21,123 nt of DNA from a virus. The notes below the pieces were generated by a model. It saw nothing but the letters and a program-made list of their open reading frames with translations, had not been told where the DNA came from and did not search any database. How positions within the stretch are numbered: position 1 is the first letter of the stretch; each line of letters starts with the position of its first letter. Positions 16,839 to 21,123 of the stretch are shown piece by piece. The DNA is taken from positions 1-21,123 of the IMG/VR virus record IMGVR_UViG_3300003702_000055; one strand, 5' to 3'. The translations under genes were made by a program, and so were the position numbers.

Positions 16839-17156
16839 ATGTTATCAGCGAAACAAATTCCAAAGGATGGATATGGAAAAGAAAAAACTTTATATGGACG
16901 AGGAATTCGTTTAAAGGCAAGGGATTTAACTAAAACTGCATCAACCACTTTAAAAATAACAGGAATGACAAGTGGAGCAGTATGGTATATTGATCTTGTT
17001 GTACGAAATGGTCAACCTGCAAGATTTAGTCCTCCATCAATGACACCGCCTGGTGGACCTCCACCTGATGGACGAAAACAAGAAAAAGGTGAACGAAAAC
17101 AAGAAAAGGGTGAACGGAAACAAGAAAAAGATGAACGAGAGACAGAAAAAAAGTAG
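16839..17156 (+). CDS. Orphan C-terminal domain of the array family with charged tail (105 aa)
   Basis: Residues 10-60 match the C-termini of paralogues A and B: EKTLYGRGIRLKARDLTKTA, then TTLKITGMTSGAVWYIDLVV aligns with SIIVTGQLSGAIYVIRVQV of B. This ORF lacks the N-terminal family domain, so with the two ORFs before it, it would make one full member. The tail is Pro-rich (PPGGPPPDG) followed by near-perfect RKQEKGE repeats. An ATG at 16821, overlapping the previous stop as TAATG, is in the same frame but is followed by TAG after four codons, so the usable start is 16839 with only GGAAAAG 9 bases upstream. Expression is therefore uncertain. Confidence 0.62.
   Translation: MLSAKQIPKDGYGKEKTLYGRGIRLKARDLTKTASTTLKITGMTSGAVWYIDLVVRNGQPARFSPPSMTPPGGPPPDGRKQEKGERKQEKGERKQEKDERETEKK
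17070..17153 (+). repeat. Four 21-bp repeats coding a charged tail
   Basis: Three near-identical 21-base units, beginning near 17070, 17091 and 17112, encode RKQEKGE-like heptads, with a fourth degenerate unit up to the stop codon. The translated tail alternates Arg/Lys with Glu and would be helical and highly charged. Confidence 0.75.
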
Positions 17157-17192
17157 ATCTCGTTAAATAATTAATGATTTTAAACAATAACA

Positions 17193-17200
17193 TATTTATA
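17193..17200. promoter_or_regulatory. TATTTATA octamer in a palindrome, gap element 3
   Basis: The octamer sits inside the palindrome ACATAT-TT-ATATGT (17190-17203), 19 bases before ATG 17220 and just ahead of AAGGAG (17207-17212). It is the third occurrence of the octamer in the larger gaps. Confidence 0.35.
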
Positions 17201-17219
17201 TGTAACAAGGAGATAAACA

Positions 17220-18314
17220 ATGGCAAGTAATTTCTTCACAGATATAACTGAAGAAGATAAAAGGACTAATGTATTAAGTACTATATCTTCCCCCGTGTGG
17301 TCCAACGCAGCAGCAACTTTAACTGCGTTTTATACTGGATCTACACAGAGTGGAAGTAGTGGTGATTATTACTATGATGTGTTCGATAAAGCTGGTAGTG
17401 ATGGCACAAGAGCAGTCCAGTTCGCAGTAGCCTATGGACATATTGAAGGTAGTGGTTCATTATCTACTACTGCTGGAAATAATCCAACAAAGGCAATTTA
17501 TCGTCAATTCAGAAATATCTGTTTAAAAAATGCATCAAGTAACACAAAATGGAACTTTAATGCAAATGGTGATGGTGATGACTTTTTAGCATCAGATGTT
17601 TTCATAATCAATATAAATCGAGCACGATATAGAGAAAAGTTGGATCCAGGAAACTGGGAACTTCATTTAAGTGGAAGTAATGCAGCTGGAACTCTTGGTG
17701 GAACTGGTCTTGGTGGTAATTCATTATTGAAACTCATTGATGATAGTGGAGCAACAGCAGATTCATCTATCAAAGCATCACAGAGAGTTTTTAATATAGT
17801 TAGTGGTTCTATTTCAGATGGAACTGCTAAAATAAAAACTACCGCAGTAGCACAGTCAGCAACTAATGGTTCATTCGGATATATGTATCCAGAACTTGGT
17901 ATTATTGTGTTGAACGCAACAGCTATTTCAGCATCAGTTGTTGGTGGTTCACCTGCAGGAGCAGTTAATTTAACTCGTTCAACTGCAACTAATGATAATA
18001 CTGCATATGAATTAGTAAATTCTATTTCATTTGGTGGTAAATTCCAAGCCCGTAGAGAAGAACAAATTAAATCTTCTCATTATTTTTGTAGAGTGAAATC
18101 TGACCAGTATAATTATAGTCAAAATCCGACTTATTATACAGGTTCAAACGCTGAGTTGAAAAATTCAACTTTTGTTCAAGATCCAAAAGCGTATATAACT
18201 ACGGTTGGACTTTACAATAATAAAAATGAGTTGTTAGCAGTAGCTAAGTTAAGTCAACCATTATTAAAGTCTAAAGATAGAGAAGCTGTAATTAAAGTTA
18301 GATTAGACTTTTAA
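17220..18314 (+). CDS. Tail-associated structural protein, family G copy 1 (364 aa)
   Basis: This protein is clearly paralogous to the next gene along its full length. Shared blocks are an N-terminal FFTDI.EEDK...VLSTI with W(S/T), YYYDV, VQFAV.YGH, NPTKAIY.Q.R, then RARYREKLDPGNWELHL, LIDDSGA, a YPELGIIVLN strand, FQARREEQ, NPTYYTGSNA, and the C-terminal TTVGLYNNKNELLAVAKLSQ ending KVRLDF. There is no signal peptide or membrane segment; it is rich in Ser/Gly/Thr. AAGGAG lies at 17207-17212, 7 bases before the ATG. I do not know the family function. Position after tail genes and the virion-like composition suggest a baseplate, fibre-base or decoration protein. Confidence 0.8.
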   Translation: MASNFFTDITEEDKRTNVLSTISSPVWSNAAATLTAFYTGSTQSGSSGDYYYDVFDKAGSDGTRAVQFAVAYGHIEGSGSLSTTAGNNPTKAIYRQFRNICLKNASSNTKWNFNANGDGDDFLASDVFIININRARYREKLDPGNWELHLSGSNAAGTLGGTGLGGNSLLKLIDDSGATADSSIKASQRVFNIVSGSISDGTAKIKTTAVAQSATNGSFGYMYPELGIIVLNATAISASVVGGSPAGAVNLTRSTATNDNTAYELVNSISFGGKFQARREEQIKSSHYFCRVKSDQYNYSQNPTYYTGSNAELKNSTFVQDPKAYITTVGLYNNKNELLAVAKLSQPLLKSKDREAVIKVRLDF

Positions 18315-18331
18315 GGAAAGGAGAACCTTAA

Positions 18332-19399
18332 ATGTCTTTTAAAGTTTTTGCAGACGAGGACAAGTTAGAGAATGTAGTCAGCACGATAGCTGAAAGAATG
18401 TGGACAGATTCCACAGGAACTTTAACTACATTTTTTACAGGATCCATCCAAGATTCTAATAGCGGTAAATACTATTATGATGTCCGGGCTGAGGATGATC
18501 AAACCAAAGATGTGCAATTTGCAGTAACATATGGTCATCGTCTTGGTTCTGGTTCAGAAGGCTCATCTACCACCGGAACAACAAATCCAACTAAAGCAAT
18601 ATATTCTCAATTAAGACAAGTTTTACTTCCAGCTCAAACTACTCAGTTTAATTTTAATGGTAGAGGTTCTGGAAGTCATCTCAGCGACGATGTTTTTGCC
18701 ATTGTTTGTAACAGAGCTCGCTATAGAGAAAAAATGGATCCTGGTAATTGGGAATTACATTTGGCAAGTGGAAGTAAACGTTCACCTGGTGATACAAGTG
18801 GAAGTGTAACTATTAAGTTAATTGACGATAGTGGAGCAGGATCAGACCCAACTGTTGGAGCTGCAAAACGAGAATTTAATGTAGTTAGTGGTTCAATAGC
18901 AGATGGAATATATGAAACGGCAATAACTCGTGCGACAGCAACAAATTCTGGTTCGTATGGTTTATTTTATCCAGAAATGGGTATGATTGTTCTGAATCCT
19001 GTAGCTTTAGCATCTGGATCAGGTAATTTAGCGGGTGCTGGAGTAGTTGCACCACTTGTAAAAAGTTCGGCAACTAATAATTATGAACATAGAAAATTGT
19101 TACATTCGGTAGGAAGTGGTTCATATTTTGCAGCAAGAAGGGAAGAACAAAAACGAAGTTCATTTTATTTTTGTAGAGTTCCAAATTTTGAATTTAATCA
19201 TAGTCAAAATCCTTCATTTTACACAGGTTCAAATGCACAATTAGTTAATAATGATTTTATTAGTGAGCCAGTTACTTATATAACTACGGTAGGATTATAT
19301 AATGGTAATAATGAGTTATTGGCAGTTGCAAAAATGTCTCAACCATTCAAAAAAGATCCAAATACTGAAGCACTTATCAAAGTAAGACTTGATTATTAA
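18332..19399 (+). CDS. Tail-associated structural protein, family G copy 2 (355 aa)
   Basis: This is a close paralogue of the gene at 17220 and starts 17 bases after it, with AAGGAG upstream. Conserved blocks are YYYDVR, VQFAVTYGH, NPTKAIYSQLRQ, RARYREKMDPGNWELHL, IKLIDDSGAG, REFNVVSGSIADG, YPEMGMIVLNP, FAARREEQKRSSFYFCRV, NPSFYTGSNAQL and TYITTVGLYNGNNELLAVAK, ending KVRLDY. Differences concentrate in the Ser/Gly-rich loops at the N-terminal third and around residues 150-220, as expected for exposed loops. The pair could form hetero-oligomers or be alternates at one site in the particle. Confidence 0.8.
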   Translation: MSFKVFADEDKLENVVSTIAERMWTDSTGTLTTFFTGSIQDSNSGKYYYDVRAEDDQTKDVQFAVTYGHRLGSGSEGSSTTGTTNPTKAIYSQLRQVLLPAQTTQFNFNGRGSGSHLSDDVFAIVCNRARYREKMDPGNWELHLASGSKRSPGDTSGSVTIKLIDDSGAGSDPTVGAAKREFNVVSGSIADGIYETAITRATATNSGSYGLFYPEMGMIVLNPVALASGSGNLAGAGVVAPLVKSSATNNYEHRKLLHSVGSGSYFAARREEQKRSSFYFCRVPNFEFNHSQNPSFYTGSNAQLVNNDFISEPVTYITTVGLYNGNNELLAVAKMSQPFKKDPNTEALIKVRLDY

Positions 19400-19410
19400 A
19401 GGAGATTCCC

Positions 19411-20583
19411 ATGTATAAGGATATATCTCCTGACGATAAATCAATAAAAGCCTTTAAAACTTATAAAAAATTTACTTTTACAAATGCTGATAGTGGAAGT
19501 GGAGTATATGGGTTGGAAGGTATAAGTGGAAGTTTTCATAATTTTATTCCACCAAGTGGTTCTACAAGGTCCCCAGAAGCTTCTCAAAGTTATGGTACAT
19601 TTAATGAACTTTCACAGAGTCAAGGTAAAGAATGGCATACTTGGTGGAGTGATGGAACATTTTTTAAACTTCCACTGTATTATGAAATTAGAAATCTGTA
19701 TTATCAATATGATCAACCTAATAATCCAAAAGCAAACAATACAAGATACCCTTTATATGCCGGTGGGAATTGGAGTAGAAAATGGCCTCATGGTAGAGAA
19801 GATTCTGATTGGGGCACAATAAATCCTCGTAAACTTGAAAGTAAAGTAAATGTTATAACAATTCCACAAGAGTATTTCGGTGAAGAAATAAAACCATATT
19901 CAGTTAGAATTTTAGATGATAGTTGGACGGAAACATTAGATTTACGAGATGATGGCCACGGACAACTTTATGATTATAAATATTCATCAAGTTTTGCAGC
20001 AGGAACTCCGTCAGGAACACCACTATCTGGAAGTGTTATTGGTAATGTATTTTATGAACATGGAATTATAACAATTACTGATACTGGTTCTGCATATATA
20101 TCAGCCAGTCTTGGAGATGGCACATTACCAAGTGGACAATATGCGGGAAGTGATGGATTTGAAGTAGAGTTTCAGGCAACAAAAACTTCTTATGAATATG
20201 AATATATGTGTCACATAGATGAATATCAATATACGGGTACTACAAATCCAAGTGTAGTTGTTGGTAGAAGTGGTAGTATTTTTGTTCCAGAAGGTGCTAA
20301 ATATATTTATGATGGCCAGATGTTTCCAGGTTATGGTAAAGAGCCTAAGTATGAAAGTACTATAGATTTGGTATTAACACCGGCAAGTGGTTCTTATAAA
20401 TCATTTTATAATTCAGGAAATTATTATCAAAATTTTACAACACATTCAGAATTTGGGACTTATGTTACTAATATAGGTCTTTATAATGATGAACGAGAAC
20501 TATTAATTATAGCAAAGTTATCAAAACCGATTAAAAACGATAAAGATTTACCACTATCATTTTTAATTCGTTTTGATTCGTAA
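19411..20583 (+). CDS. Diverged member of family G (390 aa)
   Basis: This protein shares the C-terminal signature with the previous two (YVTNIGLYNDERELLIIAKL, then SKPI and a final FLIRFDS) and a similar middle order: IPQEYFGEEIKP, VRILDDSWTETLDL in place of the LIDDSG block, and NVFYEHGIITITDTG in place of YPEMGMIVLN. The N-terminal 130 residues are different: aromatic-rich (KEWHTWWSDGTFFKLPLYYE, NWSRKWPHG) and without the YYYDV and VQFAV blocks. This suggests the same fold with an exchanged N-terminal portion. An AGGAG lies 8 bases upstream of ATG 19411. It is probably a third virion component attached through the common C-terminal part. Confidence 0.78.
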   Translation: MYKDISPDDKSIKAFKTYKKFTFTNADSGSGVYGLEGISGSFHNFIPPSGSTRSPEASQSYGTFNELSQSQGKEWHTWWSDGTFFKLPLYYEIRNLYYQYDQPNNPKANNTRYPLYAGGNWSRKWPHGREDSDWGTINPRKLESKVNVITIPQEYFGEEIKPYSVRILDDSWTETLDLRDDGHGQLYDYKYSSSFAAGTPSGTPLSGSVIGNVFYEHGIITITDTGSAYISASLGDGTLPSGQYAGSDGFEVEFQATKTSYEYEYMCHIDEYQYTGTTNPSVVVGRSGSIFVPEGAKYIYDGQMFPGYGKEPKYESTIDLVLTPASGSYKSFYNSGNYYQNFTTHSEFGTYVTNIGLYNDERELLIIAKLSKPIKNDKDLPLSFLIRFDS

Positions 20584-20601
20584 AATTCGCCGTATATATT
20601 A

Positions 20602-20609
20602 TATTTATT
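20602..20609. promoter_or_regulatory. TATTTATT variant octamer, gap element 4
   Basis: It differs from the other gap octamers by the last base. It is followed about 16 bases later by AATATAATATAGGAG, which holds a TATAAT box overlapping the ribosome-site region of the next gene. The promoter call is tentative. Confidence 0.3.
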
Positions 20610-20645
20610 AGTATAACGAAAACAATATAATATAGGAGAATACTC

Positions 20646-20993
20646 GTGGACAACCAAGCACAAGGTCTTATCGAGGGGTTGATAGGACAATATGGTTGGT
20701 TATTTTTAGCAGGAGTGGTAACACTCATCTTTCAAAATACCATAAGAGAAGCAGTTGATGGTTTCATGGTCTTTTTAGGTAACGACTATAACGAAGATGA
20801 TGTCGTAACAGTTGATGGAGAACCTGGTCGTATAGTACGAGTCAGTATGTGGAAAACTGTATTTTTTATCTATCATATAATAGATGGTAAAATAGTAGGT
20901 GGTTCTAAATTAGTAGTAGCAAATTCTAAATTAAAAGATCTAAAAATCGAAAAACCATTGGCCAATCTTGATTTATCCAAATATGAAAAATAA
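20646..20993 (+). CDS. Miniature MscS-like membrane protein (115 aa)
   Basis: It probably forms or mimics a membrane pore. Residues 16-44 form one hydrophobic helix (WLFLAGVVTLIFQNTIREAV) in the place of the pore-lining third helix of MscS, with NTIREAVDGFMVFLG corresponding to the N..aG..i...E part. Residues 47-96 match the MscS beta domain: YNEDDVVTVDGEPGRIVRVS corresponds to the vGD.i...G..G.V.eI pattern, and a KLVVANSKLKD end resembles the iPNs.l motif. E. coli MscS has 286 residues; the first two helices and the C-terminal cage are missing here. The start is GTG with AGGAG at 20634-20638, 7 bases upstream. It follows virion genes and precedes a secreted-protein gene, so a role in lysis, osmotic protection or DNA entry is possible but unproven. 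Confidence 0.72.
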   Translation: MDNQAQGLIEGLIGQYGWLFLAGVVTLIFQNTIREAVDGFMVFLGNDYNEDDVVTVDGEPGRIVRVSMWKTVFFIYHIIDGKIVGGSKLVVANSKLKDLKIEKPLANLDLSKYEK

Positions 20994-21003
20994 GCAACTT
21001 TGA

Positions 21004-21011
21004 TATTTATA
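21004..21011. promoter_or_regulatory. TATTTATA octamer, gap element 5
   Basis: It lies in the 48-base gap before the last gene, 30 bases before ATG 21042. A GTATAATATT sequence follows at 21021-21030, before GGAG. The spacing from octamer to TATAAT-like box is similar to that in gap 4, which may indicate a composite element. Confidence 0.35.
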
Positions 21012-21041
21012 ATTGTAAAAGTATAATATTTTTGGAGAAAT

Positions 21042-21123
21042 ATGATGAAAAAATTACTTATTTTGTTGCTATTATCAACAACATTATATAGTCAAGATTT
21101 TATAGTAAACTTTTTTAAGTATT
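21042..21123 (+). CDS. Secreted protein, 3' truncated by the window edge
   Basis: The frame runs open to the right edge and encodes 27 residues. It begins MMKKLLILLLLSTTLYSQ, a textbook type I signal peptide with a KK n-region, a Leu-rich core and a likely cut before Gln19, then DFIVNFFKY. Gln directly after cleavage is common in Bacteroidota exported proteins. GGAG lies at 21034-21037; either ATG 21042 or ATG 21045 may be used. Nothing can be said about the mature protein. Confidence 0.7.
   Translation, partial: MMKKLLILLLLSTTLYSQDFIVNFFKY

Noticed and set aside
16685-16933. 82-codon open frame rich in Met-Val-Glu over the glycine repeats
   Set aside because: It is an out-of-frame reading of the GGN repeats (low-complexity VEM pattern) and has no homology to the array family.
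13869-17156. Diversity-generating retroelement or phase-variation cassette
   Set aside because: No reverse transcriptase, no template/variable repeat pair with adenine-specific changes, and no invertase or inverted repeats of useful length were seen in the window.
15900-17156. Reassignment of TAG as a sense codon
   Set aside because: TAG ends two ORFs, but reading through it in C gives one codon before TAA and in the last array ORF only a few codons, and all large genes are intact under the standard code.
19975-19982. TATAAATA matching the T4 late promoter on the + strand
   Set aside because: It lies deep inside the coding sequence of the third family G gene with no gene start nearby; one chance copy is expected in DNA this AT-rich.

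Overview
The window is a stretch of a large, AT-rich tailed-phage genome with a contractile tail (myovirus, T4-like baseplate logic). Every supported gene is on the + strand and the genes are tightly packed: TAATG stop/start overlaps join genes at 2470 and 3903, and GGAG/AGGAG ribosome sites precede most others. No host housekeeping gene, integrase, transposase or tRNA was seen. The last, cut-off gene encodes a signal peptide ending in Tyr-Ser-Gln, a style common in Bacteroidota, so a flavobacterial and perhaps marine host is possible. This is a weak clue only.

Layout. (1) 2-2470: baseplate wedge pair, a gp25-like protein (5' end outside the window) and a gp6/baseplate-J-like protein. (2) 2470-3903: a DNRLRE-like beta-rich structural protein and a small acidic protein. 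(3) 3903-13757: one 3284-residue modular protein that fills almost half of the window. It carries carbohydrate-binding-like beta-sandwiches, three sets of internal repeats (3 x about 65 aa, 3 x about 350 aa, 6 x exactly 32 aa), a segment resembling tail protein I (gpI) and a LamG-like lectin domain. (4) 13869-17156: a tandem array of paralogues sharing an N-terminal signature (MGYL/MGFI ... TKKGRE ... FAL.DDE.DY.LW). Only the second copy is complete. The first has a frame-breaking deletion at an 8-bp repeat, the third stops inside the C-terminal domain, and the fourth is spread over three ORFs, with the first split falling inside a PKD domain. (5) 17220-20583: three further related structural proteins sharing a C-terminal GLYN..NELL..AK.S.P signature. 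(6) 20646-20993: a 115-residue membrane protein resembling the pore helix plus beta domain of MscS channels. (7) From 21042: the start of a secreted protein.

How they fit together. Regions 1-5 look like a late operon for the baseplate and host-contact apparatus: wedge proteins, a very long receptor-facing protein, and families of small adhesion-like or decoration proteins that have duplicated and diverged. The miniature MscS-like protein behind them is the most unexpected gene. The five larger gaps (13758-13868, 14743-14780, 17157-17219, 20584-20645, 20994-21041) each hold a TATTTATA or TATTTATT octamer, which may be the phage's late control element. No gene-free stretch longer than about 110 bases exists.
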